Shown piece after piece: positions 1 to 10,461 of a stretch of 64,000 nucleotides of DNA. The notes under the pieces were generated by a model, which was given only the letters and a program-made list of their open reading frames with translations, was not told the DNA's origin and did not search any database. The stretch comes from Branchiostoma lanceolatum (taxonomy: Eukaryota; Chordata; Leptocardii; Amphioxiformes; Branchiostomatidae): contig NC_089728.1 in NCBI RefSeq assembly GCF_035083965.1, forward strand, positions 20,168,955 to 20,232,954, in the 5' to 3' direction. A program made the position numbers and the translations under genes. The stretch's first letter is position 1; each line of letters starts with the position of its first letter.

Positions 1-249
1 CCGAAACGGTCTTCGATCTTTAAAATACACCCATTTGCAGTAAACACCGATCCCACTTAAGTCATTTCTGTTACAGTTTTTTTTTTAAACAACGCACCAT
101 GCATGTGCATGCACATTGTACGTCTACTTTGTAGCAAAATTAGACATACAGTCCATACCTGTCTTCGTCGGAGTTGATCTTCTTTTATCCGTGTTTATGC
201 TACAGCTTACAAAAAACAGCAATTATATTCTAAGATATTTTCCCCCTTC
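1..249. other. Flank of the satellite, no gene seen
   Basis: AT-rich sequence with no convincing exon. It passes directly into the first satellite monomer. Confidence 0.5.
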
Positions 250-3147
250 TATGTTTAGGTAGAGAAAAGCTGTCAGAAAGCGGACGTTTTCCCTCGCAGT
301 TATTTCTACCTTTCCGATATCCTTCCGTTACATATAGGTTCGGTTTACATAGAAGGGGGGAGACCTCCCCCCTTTTATGTTTAGGTAGAGAAAAGCTGTC
401 GGAAAGCGGGCGTTTTCCCTCGCAGTTATTTCTGCCTTTCCGATATTCTTCCGTTACATATAGGCTCTGTTTGCGTAACCCCCTTTCCGATATCCTTCCG
501 TTACATATAGGTTCGGTTTACATAACCCACTCTTATGTTTAGGTAGAGAAAAGCTGCCGGAAAGCGGGCGTTTTCCCTAGCAGTTATTTCTACCTTTCCG
601 ATATTCTTCCGTTACATATAGGTTCGGTTTGCATAACCCACTTTTATGTTTAGGTAGAGAAAAGCTGTCGGAAAGCGGACGTTTTCCCTCGCAGTTACTT
701 CTACCTATCCGATATCCTTCCGTTACATATAGGTTCGCTTTACATAGAAGGGGGGAGACCTCCCCCCTTTTATGTTTAGGTAGAGAAAAGCTGTCGGAAA
801 GCGGGCGTTTTCCCTCGCAGTTATTTTTACCTTTCCGATATTATTCCGTTACATATAGGCTCGGTTTGCGTAACCCCCTTTTATGTTTAGGTAGAGAAAA
901 ACTGTCGGAAAGCGGACGTTTTCCCTCGTAGTAATTTCTACCTTTCCGATATCCTTCCGTTACATATAGGCTCGGTTTACATAACCCACTCTTATGTTTA
1001 GGTAGAGAAAAGCTGCCGGAAAGCGGGCGTTTTCCCTCGCAGTTATTTCTACCTTTCCAATATCCTTCCGTTACCTTTAGGCTCGGTTTACATGGAAGGG
1101 GGGAGACCTCTCCCCTTTTATGTTTAGGTAGAGAAAAGCTGTCGGAAAGCAGGCGTTATCCCTCGCAGTTATTTCTACCTTTCCGATATTCTTCCGTTAC
1201 ATATAGGCTCAGTTTACGTAACCCCCTTTTATGTTTAGGTAGAGAAAAGCTGTCGGAAAGCGGACGTTTTCTCTCGCAGTTATTTCTACCTTTCCGATAT
1301 CCTTCCGTTACATATAGGCTCGGTTTACATAACCCACTCTTATGTTTAGGTAGAGAAAAGCTACCGGAAAGCGGGCGTTTTCCCTCGCAGTTATTTTTAC
1401 CTTTCCGATATCCTTCCGTTACCTTTAGGCTCGGTTTACATAGAAGGGGGGAGACCTCCCCCCTTTTATGTTTAGGTAGCGGAAAGCTGTCGGAAAGCGG
1501 GCGTTTTCCCTCGCAGTTATTTCTACCTTTCCGATATTCTTCCGTTACATATAGGCTCGGTTTACATAACCCACTCTTATGTTTAGGTAAAGAAAAGCTA
1601 CCGGAAAGCGGGCGTTTTCCCTCGCAGTTATTTTTACCTTTCCAATATCCTTCCGTTACCTTTAGGCTCGGTTTACATAGAAGGGGGGGGGGACCTCCCC
1701 CTTTTATGTTTAGGTAGAGAAAAGCTGTCGGAAAGCGGGCGTTTTCCCTAGCAGTTATTTCTACCTTTCCGATATTCTTCCGTTACATAAAGGCTCGGTT
1801 TGCGTTACCCACTCTTATGCTTAGGTAGAGAAAAGCTGCCGGAAAGCGGGCGTTTTCCCTCGCAGTTATTTCTACCTTTCCAATATCCTTCCGTTACCTT
1901 TAGGCTCGGTTTACATGGAAGGGGGGAGACCTCTCCCCTTTTATGTTTAGGTAGAGAAAAGCTGTCGGAAAGCAGGCGTTTTCCCTCGCAGTTATTTCTA
2001 CCTTTCCGATATTCTTCCGTTACATATAGGCTCAGTTTGCGTAACCCCCTTTTATGTTTAGGTAGAGAAAAGCTGTCGGAAAGCGGACGTTTTCTCTCGC
2101 AGTTTTTTTTTATTTTTCCGATATCCGTCCGTTACATATAGGCTCGGTTTACAAAACCAACTCTTATGTTTAGGTAGAGAAAAGCTACCGGAAAGCGGAC
2201 GTTTTCCCTCGCAGTTATTTCTACCTTTCCAATTTCCTTCCGTTACCTTTAGGCTCGGTTTACATAGAAGGGGGGAGACCTCCCCCCTTTTATGTTTAGC
2301 TAGAGAAAAGCTGTCGGAAAGCGGGCGTTTTCCCTAGCAGTTATTTCTACCTTTCCGATATTCTTCCGTTACATATAGGCTCGGTTTGCGTTACCCACTC
2401 TTATGTTTAGGTAGAGAAAAGCTGCCGGAAAGCGGACGTTTTCCCTCGCAGCTATTTCTACCTTTCCGATATCCTTCCGTTACATATAGGTTCGGTTTAC
2501 ATAGAAGAGGGGAGACCTCCCCCCTTTTATGTTTAGGTAGAGAAAAGCTGTCGGAAAGCGGACGTTTTCCCTCGCAGTAATTTTTTACCTTTCCGATATC
2601 CTTACGTTACATATAGGTTCAGTTTACATAGAAGAGGGGAGGCCTCCCCCCTTTTATGTTTAGGTAGAGAAAAGCTGTCGGAAAGCGGGCGTTTTCCCTC
2701 GCAGTAATTTCTACCTTTCCGATATCATTCCGTTACCTTTAGGCTTGGTTTACATAGAAGGGGGGAGACCTCCCCCTCTTATGTTTAGGTAGAAAAAAGC
2801 TGCTGAAAGCGAGCGTTTTCCCTCGCAGTTATTTCTACCTTTCCGATATTCTTCTGTTACATATAAGTTCTGTTTACATAGATGATAGAAGGGGGGAGAC
2901 CTCCCTCCTTTCAAGGAGATTATATAGGTCCTTGCTCCTTTTATGTTTAGGTAGAGAGATTCTGTCGGAAAGTGGACGTTTTCCCTCGCAGTTATTTCTA
3001 CCTTTCCGATATCCTTCCGTTACCTATAGGCTCAGTTTACATTACCCACTCTTATGTTTAGGTAGAGAAAAGCTGTCGGAAAGCGAGCGTTTATCCTCGC
3101 CGTTATTTTTACCTTTCCGATATCCTTCCGTTACCTTTAGGCTGGGT
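250..3147. repeat. Satellite array with 111/126-bp monomers in a higher-order pattern
   Basis: Twenty-four monomers begin with ATGTTTAGGTAG at 251, 377, 535, 646, 772, 883, 994, 1120, 1231, 1342, 1468, 1579, 1706, 1817, 1943, 2054, 2166, 2292, 2403, 2529, 2656, 2781, 2943 and 3054. Spacings are about 111 or 126 bp. The long type carries a 15-bp extra block with GGGGGGAG-AC-CTCCCCCC-like inverted arms, able to form an 8-bp hairpin. Between 646 and 1468 the order 126-111-111 repeats exactly as a 348-bp unit; later the pattern becomes irregular. Both spacings are multiples of three, so spurious open frames run through the array. Confidence 0.95.
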
Positions 3148-4856
3148 TGACGGTGCTCTCAGTTTTAGAAAACAACGCGGAACATTGAGCTTACGACTCC
3201 CCCGTATTGCTAATCTATAGGTCGGCGGGCCTACTGTCTTTGGCCGCCGCACAAATTGGCTCGGTCAGCGGATCGAGACCGCGCCGTCGGCACGTTTTGG
3301 CAGATGTGTGTATTTGTTCCTTTGTTTGTATCAAAAATCATCAAATAACGCGTGTTCTCACGCAGTTTTCCTTTTTATAATCTACAAGTAACTTCTAGAA
3401 AGATCACCGCTAACAGTATTTTCTATTGTCGCTCGCGTCAATTGTTGTGTTCGGGGCAAAAGCGAAACGCAAGGACGTCTGCTTTTCAACTGCAAATGTA
3501 TACAGTGTGAAGTCGTAAACAAGCTGGGGCGGTACGTTGAGATGGTAATGCAACATCTCCATATTTACTAGTGGAATGCCATGTGACAGGGCATTACCCA
3601 ATCAGAGAATAGGGTGGCTTTTTCAAATTAACCGTATATCCCAGAGACAGTTATTTTTTTACAGCGAAGACAGCTCATGAAGTAAGTTTGAACTCAGTAG
3701 TTTCAACTCACAAGTTATGGCCACAACATTGTTCTTACCACCCGGAACCCGGACGGAAAAACGTAAAGCTGGGACAAGGACACCGGTCTGTACAACTTGG
3801 TGAAACCGAGTAGGTTTCATAGGATTATACTTCCTGGGTGAAACCAAGGAGGGTGGAGATGCTGAACGGAGCATGCGGGCACGCGATTCGGGACTTTGTT
3901 GTATCTCCAAATCCACCCGGTACCAGTGGAGACAACGGTCACCAAGTAAACGACGGCGTGACGACGCCTCCAACCAGGCCCAATGGATTGCAAAGACCGT
4001 ATCCAACTGGAAGAAGGAGCTTGTATGTATAGCAATTCAAGTACTTTCTCTGCCAGTTTGATACGGTCTTGATGCAACCTATAGATCTGCTTGGAGATTA
4101 GCGTGAGTGAAATCGGAACCTGTCTACCTGTCTTGATAGGAAATATCCCTGTCGTCTCGCCCAACACTGGGACCGGAATCGTGGACTTGGAAATGTCGCA
4201 AAATGGTGAAGGAAGAATCTACCGACAATGTGAGATTGATCCCTCGTTGACCGCGTCAAGTACAAGTTAGAATATGACGACCGATGACGAAACCGCAAGT
4301 ACCTACTAGTAGTAAGTGTTATTCAACCCAGAATGATTGTACTGTTACAATTCACTCTATTTGGCCAATTTCTACTATTTTCCTAGCGTTCCGCGGAGCC
4401 TGGTAAAGGCTAATAAGACACGGGAGGGAAGAAAAGTTAGACGTAGTTAGTGTTAGGGGTTACGTTCTGGTGTCGATGTAATAGTTAGCTAGTGTTAAAA
4501 CTTGGAAGCACATTGTAATAGTTAGTAGTTGGGGTAAGGAATAGCCTGAACATAATTTATAAATGATAATGTGACGTTTTTTTAATGAAACTAGCTGTCC
4601 ATGTAAGAAATCATTTATTCCATTTTGTATGTGTATATTCGTTAAGGTGGGGAGGGGTCTCGCTATAATGGCGTTACACGTTTTTGTGCAGTGTTATCAT
4701 CTTTCAAATAAATTGTTCTAAACTTTTACCAGCCCTGTTGCCTTTCATATTCATATTTACCTGTCTATGTAAGAGTTCGGAATGTTTAAGCCATCCGTAG
4801 CAAGTTAAGTAAAGGATGAAATTAGATACTGTATAATGAAAAGGAAAGTTATTGTA
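3148..4856. other. Intergenic, no certain gene
   Basis: Several short overlapping frames near 3660-4170 resemble no known protein. A weak plus-strand exon candidate ends near 4020 at a GTATGT donor but has no partner exon with matching phase. A short dispersed repeat (core TTGGCCAATT, end GCCTGGTAAAGGCTAA) lies at about 4358-4412; related copies are at 21785-21850, 33789-33852 and 37905-37976. Confidence 0.4.
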
Positions 4857-5625
4857 GAGACTACGTTTCAGCACGTTAAGCTCGTGTTTTTAGCACGTTT
4901 AGCTCGTGTTTTTAGCACGTTAAGCTAATAAAAAGGCTACGGAAAACACTAGGAAAGGTATAGCTTTAGGTAGTCTTTCAGGCTGCGTGAACGGTACATA
5001 AACGTAGGAAAATTGTGACGGAAATGATTTATAAAGATGGACGAAATTTACGGAAACGTTTCAAGAAACGCATACTTTCCGTGTTGGATCTTCCGTAACG
5101 GTACGGAAAGATTGTCCATAACGACGCCTTTACGCATTGTAGAGACCACGTTTGTAGCGCGTTAAGGTCGAAAAAAGATCACGGAAAGCCCGAGGAAAGG
5201 TATGATTTTAAGTTGCTTTTCAGGCTGCGTGAACGGTACATAAACGTAGAGAAAATCGTGACGAAAACGGATTATAAACATGGACGAAAGGTTACGGAAA
5301 GGTCTCAAGAAACGCATACTTTTCGTGTTGGACTTTCCGTAAAGGTACGGAAAGATTGTCCATAACGACGCCTTACGCATTCTAGAGACCACGTTTGTAG
5401 CGCGTTAAGGTCGTAAAAAGATCACGGAAAGCCCGAGGAAAGGTATAATTTTAAGTTGCCTTTCAGGCTGCGTGAACGGTACATAAACGTAGAGAAAATC
5501 GTGACGAAAACGGATTATAAACATGGACGAAAGGTTACGGAAAGGTCTCAAGAAACGCATACTTTTCGTGTTGGATCTTCCGTAAAGGTACGGAAAGATT
5601 GTCCATAACGACGCCTTTACGCGTC
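4857..5625. repeat. Tandem repeat, about 243-bp unit, three copies
   Basis: Copies begin at about 4857 (diverged), 5142 and 5385 with GAGACCACGTTTGTAGCGCG or a close variant. The last two are nearly identical with a 243-bp period. Each carries ACGGAAAG blocks and ends near CCATAACGACGCC. The first copy also has a short internal duplication of AGCTCGTGTTTTTAGCACGTT-like sequence. Confidence 0.85.
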
Positions 5626-6157
5626 GAATAGTTACGTAAATACACGTGAATGAGTGCCAATACGTACATTAACGCACTTCCGGAAAGGACACCTTAAATG
5701 CAATCTTTAAGCAGACGTATAGGGGACGTTAAGTTGCGGAAATAGTGAATAAACGTCACGTTTACGCTGCGTTTAAGCATGCTTAAATACTGGATTTCGT
5801 GCCGTGTGTGTTGGGTTCTTGTAATGGTATTGATGTTTGATAAAGTATCCACAGTATTTATGTCATATCAACCCAAAAAAAACAAGATTACACATTTCAA
5901 TGCAAAATGCGACAGAAGTTGAAAATTTGGTGTCTTCAAACAAAAAATAAGTAATTCCAACGTCCGAATCCAGTATTCGAACTTTGAGGCCCGTGGGATA
6001 CCGTGCGTGAAATACGGACCGGTACAAAACATAATCGCGGGCCAGATATGATGTAAAAACATTTCCCTTCAGGTGGCAGTAACAAAACGTTACGATCTTC
6101 CATCTAATTATCTCCCTGAACATAATCCACGAGTGAAATTTCTATCTTCTATCCCAG
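5626..6157. other. Presumed intron or intergenic sequence
   Basis: No coding signal is recognised. If the exon starting at 6158 is real, part of this stretch is the intron upstream of it. Confidence 0.4.
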
Positions 6158-7034
6158 GTCTAGGCAAGCGCTAAGGAACGTCATGAAATGCCACGGGATC
6201 GATCAGAGGTTGTTGGAGGCGCTTTTCAACCACATCGTCGTGCACGCTATGGACCATCATGGCGCCGTTGAGTCATCGCACCACCTGAAGTAGGTCGTCA
6301 ATCATTAACTCATTAATTCTTCATTTATTCATCCATTCACCAATGAGCTCATTCAAAGTCAAGCAAGGCGCACATACACGCAGACACGCACACACACACA
6401 CACACACACTTTGTCTCTTCTCTCTCTCTCGCTCTCTCTCTCGCGCGCGCTCTCTCTCTATCTCTCTCACACAGGCACAGGGAAGGGGGGGGGTCAAATG
6501 TAACAACACGTTACCTCTCCCACGCAAATTTAAGGACATCGACTCGATCAAATTGTCCACCGATAGTTCTTCTTCCTTACCAGGTATTCGTGCCCTTTCA
6601 TGCCCGAACGCTTACATGCTTTCCATATCGGATTCATCAGTTATCATTTTATATGCAGTTGTGGCTAGTAATATATAATAAGAGTTTCTTTAGAAATTTC
6701 CAGCCAATTTGAGCACACGTGGCTAAAATAACTTGAGATAATTTTCACCGCTTAGTGCCCCTAAGCCTAAGGCAAGACAAACGAGGGCTCAAATGTAACT
6801 TATCATACAAATGTCCTCAGGTTTTCTCTCCATCCATGGGATACAGGATGTACCATCGACCAGGCCTTCATCACCAACATGTTCATTTTGCTGGTCGTAC
6901 GGCCCAACCTCAACCCGCTAGCACCGAACACCATCCGCTCTATCAACAAACCGTTCTACCAGGACCTGTACCGCGAACTGAAGAAGATCGATCCCGACGT
7001 GGCGGAGGTAGTGACCGCTAGTGTCATGTTCTAG
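6158..7034 (+). CDS. Unrecognised protein, last two exons (partial)
   Basis: Two exons with matching phase. Exon 1 is 6158-6289, with acceptor ATCCCAG and donor GAA|GTAGGT. Exon 2 is 6821-7034, with acceptor TGTCCTCAG and stop TAG at 7032-7034. Joining them restores one lysine codon (AA|G) and gives an open frame of about 114 residues. The tail contains IDQAFITNMFILLVVRPN, a hydrophobic patch, and RELKKIDPDVAEVV, a likely helix. I do not recognise the family. Upstream exons are not evident, so the 5' part is missing or lies before the satellite. The 531-bp intron contains a CA/CT microsatellite. Support is splice-site quality and phase agreement, not homology. Confidence 0.55.
6388..6475. repeat. 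(CA)n and (CT)n microsatellite
   Basis: A CA run at 6388-6409 is followed by an interrupted CT/CG run to 6475, inside the putative intron of the gene at 6158-7034. Confidence 0.9.
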
Positions 7035-7060
7035 ATCGCAGGTTTTACGGCAACAGATTA

Positions 7061-7454
7061 AGCGGGTATCTCACTAGGCTGCGCATAACTGTGCCGAATT
7101 GCGAAAGACATTTCTAAAGTGACTTTTTGAAGAATTTCAAAACAATCGCGATTGCAAAAATGACGCAAATGGGCGCGAGATGGCACAAAGTGGCGCGATC
7201 ACTGCAAATCTCTTTTTGATGATTTTTAATCATTGTACATTGGTTGCAAAGTCAGTGGTTACGTTGCAATTTCCGATAAAGTTATCGTTAACCTGATCAG
7301 CTGATTTGGAGCCGAAACAAAGAATGTGACATGGCCATTTTGCTTGTCACATATTTCAGCCTTGCGTCGCACGTCAGTGTGACCGCATGGGAAACTTTGC
7401 AAAGCTGTCGCAATAATTTGGCACAATTAGGCGCAGTCCAATGAGATGCCCGCT
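7061..7454. mobile_element. MITE with TTA target duplication (PIF/Harbinger-like)
   Basis: A 394-bp element bounded by imperfect inverted ends of about 45 bp: left AGCGGGTATCTCACTAGG, right the complement of AGCGGGCATCTCATTGG, continuing through CTGCGC and TGTGCC in both arms. TTA flanks both sides (7058-7060 and 7455-7457). A 3-bp TWA target duplication is typical of PIF/Harbinger. No coding sequence inside, so non-autonomous. Confidence 0.8.
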
Positions 7455-7457
7455 TTA

Positions 7458-8878
7458 GGGACAGCTGTAGATGTATTACAGAATCTAGCTGCTTTGTGGC
7501 AAAACATGTTACCGTAGATCATTGTCGACCACTGTCATTAGCCTTGCTGAAGATGTTACTACAAATCTGTAACTAAAAACAAAACAAATCAAACAAACAA
7601 AAACAATTTAAGACACAAGTGAACTCATACAGGTACGTCCGTTGATATGTATTGCATCCTATATTATTCCCCATCTCCTTCTTAGAAATGATGTTACATT
7701 TACGATAGTTGATCTTTCTGAATGGTATACTTTTGTGGACCTAAACGTATTATGAATTGTTAAATGTTTAATTGTCATGATGCTGAAACTTGAGATTGCA
7801 ACGAAACAGTTGTTATTTCAAGACAGATATATTTCTTTAACAGATGCTCGGTCTATGATAAAAAATAATGGAATAAGATATACGACATATATTTGTCTTT
7901 ATAACTCATGGTTAACTGTTAATGCAGCAGCTTAAGAAATATGAAAGGTTTTTGTAAGTCTTGGCCTCAACATTAAAAAGTAGTATGTCTTTAACACATG
8001 GCTTACATGGAATGATTCTGGTGTCAACACGTAACCAAAAAATAGAGAGTAACTCTTTAAGAAATTTTGATTATAATACAAACACAATTGAAACTTGCTC
8101 TAAGTATATACTCAGGTTTCTCAGGAACAAATTCTAACTGTCACTATTATGCTATTATATAGAAATGAAGAATACTCCTTGTTGTAACAATTCATACTTT
8201 TGATGAAGCGTGATATAAATCCAAATGTTTCAGGCAGTTATGCTTTTTCTGTTACCAGTTGATTCGCGGTCCGAAACTGAACGGCAGAACACACAGTACA
8301 TGTTATCGCATATACTGAATGGTAGATCTCTAGTCTGTACCATTCTTCTTTTATCATGATAAAGGTTGCTGGTATGGTTGTATGTTCTTGCACTTAGTAC
8401 TACCGTGGACATTTTCTTATCTACTGTCGTAACAAACGGAAAAATGATTTGAAAGAGTCCGACATCAATCATTAAGTTGTTTTCAACTGACTGAAGCAAT
8501 ACTATAAAAGGCCAAATATCCTCAGGTACAAAACAAATATCTTACGTACCGAGTTTTAAGTTCAGGATGTGTGCGTACACATTTAGGTTAGACTACAAAT
8601 GAGAAATTAGGTCCGTTATAATTGAACCAAATAGCGATTAATAATTCTATTTAGGCCATAGCAAGTTAATTTTATGGATGACATCCTCCACTGATAAGCT
8701 AAGGCCTGGCCGGGTTACCCCCTGCATTGCCACTATTATAATATCATAATGACCTGCTGTAATATTAGAATGAGTCAAGGTGCTACTAGAAACTAATCAA
8801 TATGCAATAGTTTGAGTGATAATTGCTCTAAAAGCACCACCCATTGCCCCTCCCTTCTTTATTTGCATTTGTTTACGA
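7458..8878. other. Intergenic, AT-rich, nothing recognised
   Basis: No exon, RNA gene or element boundary that I can support. The frame at 8230-8499 on the minus strand looks incidental. Confidence 0.4.
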
Positions 8879-9021
8879 GCTAACTTCGCACCCCCTCCCC
8901 CGGTCTCCACAATTGGGACCTTTCAATTCCAAGATGGCGGACAAGACCCAGGATAGAAAATAAGAAATCTCGGACAAGCCAACCGTGGGGTAGAAGGCTT
9001 TTTCAAAACGCTAAGAAAAAG
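8879..9021 (+). promoter_or_regulatory. Possible transcription start with YY1-like motif and 5' exon
   Basis: CCAAGATGGCGG at 8929-8940 matches the YY1-type initiator-proximal motif common near animal transcription starts. It is preceded by a pyrimidine-rich, C-rich stretch and followed at 9021 by a textbook donor, AAAAAG|GTAAGTTG. The ATG in the motif opens only a 9-codon frame, so this would be a mostly non-coding first exon. No downstream plus-strand coding exon was found. Confidence 0.35.
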
Positions 9022-10461
9022 GTAAGTTGATTTCTAATCACTAATTTTAGAAGGCAGAATGGTTAGACTGCCATGTTTTGGCCATGGAATAGTATTGCTG
9101 ACAAAGGATCCATGCTGATGACCTCACAATAGAAGTAACACCAGGTGTGAACTAGATGCGAACTCAAGTTGGCCTTTCAACTTTTTCTATCGCTCAAATT
9201 ATTTGTATGTTACGCTGTACTAAAGCGTTCTTTGAGCACTGGCAAAGCACTGTGCAAAGCACTCAGACATGTCATCTCATTGAAACAAAAATATGATGAA
9301 ACATTAGAAAAGATCAAAATATTTTGTTAATTATCAGAAATATCAATTGGAGTACCTCAACCTTTCCAGCTGAAATACTTATAACATGACACATGTACTT
9401 AGTAATCCACAATATGTACAATTAACAGGTGATTCCTTATTTTGACATTCCCAAATGTTCAAAGATCAAAACAATTGCTATGCCTGGTCTATACCAAGAT
9501 GTAATTAAAAAACACAAAAAAAGCAATCAAAAATTAGAGACCCATTATTGCTTGTAAATACAGGATATATTACCAATATATATATCCATACCAAGTTCAG
9601 GTTATTTGGCCTTAAATGTTACCAAGGTACATGTTAACAAAGGCACCTTAAATTATATGCTTGCATCTGAGCACATTGTGCCAGGTCATCCTATCATCAC
9701 CTGACATTTCATTGTGTTAAGGAAATCACAAAACCCAACATATAATAGTTGCATTTTCATAAATAGGCCAAATGAAAGTAAACTTAGGCCTGTATGAAGC
9801 GAAAACCAACATCTGTGCTCCAGTCAATCCCTACATCATGTAATATGGCATTGGCACAGGAGTCCAAAATAGAGTTCTATTTCAAAATATCATTTCTGTG
9901 AGAAACAATATTCAAGCAAATTCTCCCAAGCTATCCCAATGCTGAATACAATGATAGCACCAGAACCAAAAGGCATATTCATTCCCTCCTCCAAAATACA
10001 AAATTTTCTTATTATCTGAATTATCATCAATCAATGAATATAAACGTTTAAAAAACAAATACACACCATTCTGATGTTATTTAACATTGAACCATCAGAA
10101 ACCATACTTCCATGGATCCAGCACTTTATTCTTATCTGATCTTCTCACCAGCTGATTACATCAATCAGTAACTAATGCCCAATCATGACGTCACAATGAA
10201 CACGGCAGTCGGTTTGGAACCTTACACCACGGCTTGCAAGAAACATTATTTGATGAGCAAAACAGTGCTTAATTATGGTGACAACATTCAATTAAAGGAC
10301 AGAACAATATTATATCTCATTCTATTTTGTTTGCTTGCAAAAAGTAACGTTCTTTCGGAGCCCTAGTGCAAAGTTCCAAATCGGCTGCCATGTTCATGTA
10401 ACATCATGACTCGGCAAGTCACTGATTAATGTAATTACCTGGTTGGGAAGAATCAAAAGCT
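9022..10461. other. Intergenic, AT-rich, nothing recognised
   Basis: No supported gene. It would be intronic if the first exon at 8879-9021 is real, and it includes the 3' flank of the minus-strand gene ending at 10462. Confidence 0.4.

Noticed and set aside
250..3147. CRISPR-like array
   Set aside because: Monomers are contiguous with no unique spacers, and the genome is eukaryotic; same for the 127-bp array.
629..3150. Long-looking open frames repeating LLCLGREKLSESGRFPSQ
   Set aside because: They are translation of the satellite; monomer lengths are multiples of three so frames stay open by arithmetic. No start or splice context.
3659..4298. Possible exons on either strand
   Set aside because: One GTATGT donor but no partner with matching phase and no recognisable domain; left as unsupported.
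6321..6678. Frames rich in Arg/Glu or His/Thr
   Set aside because: Low-complexity translation of the CA/CT microsatellite.
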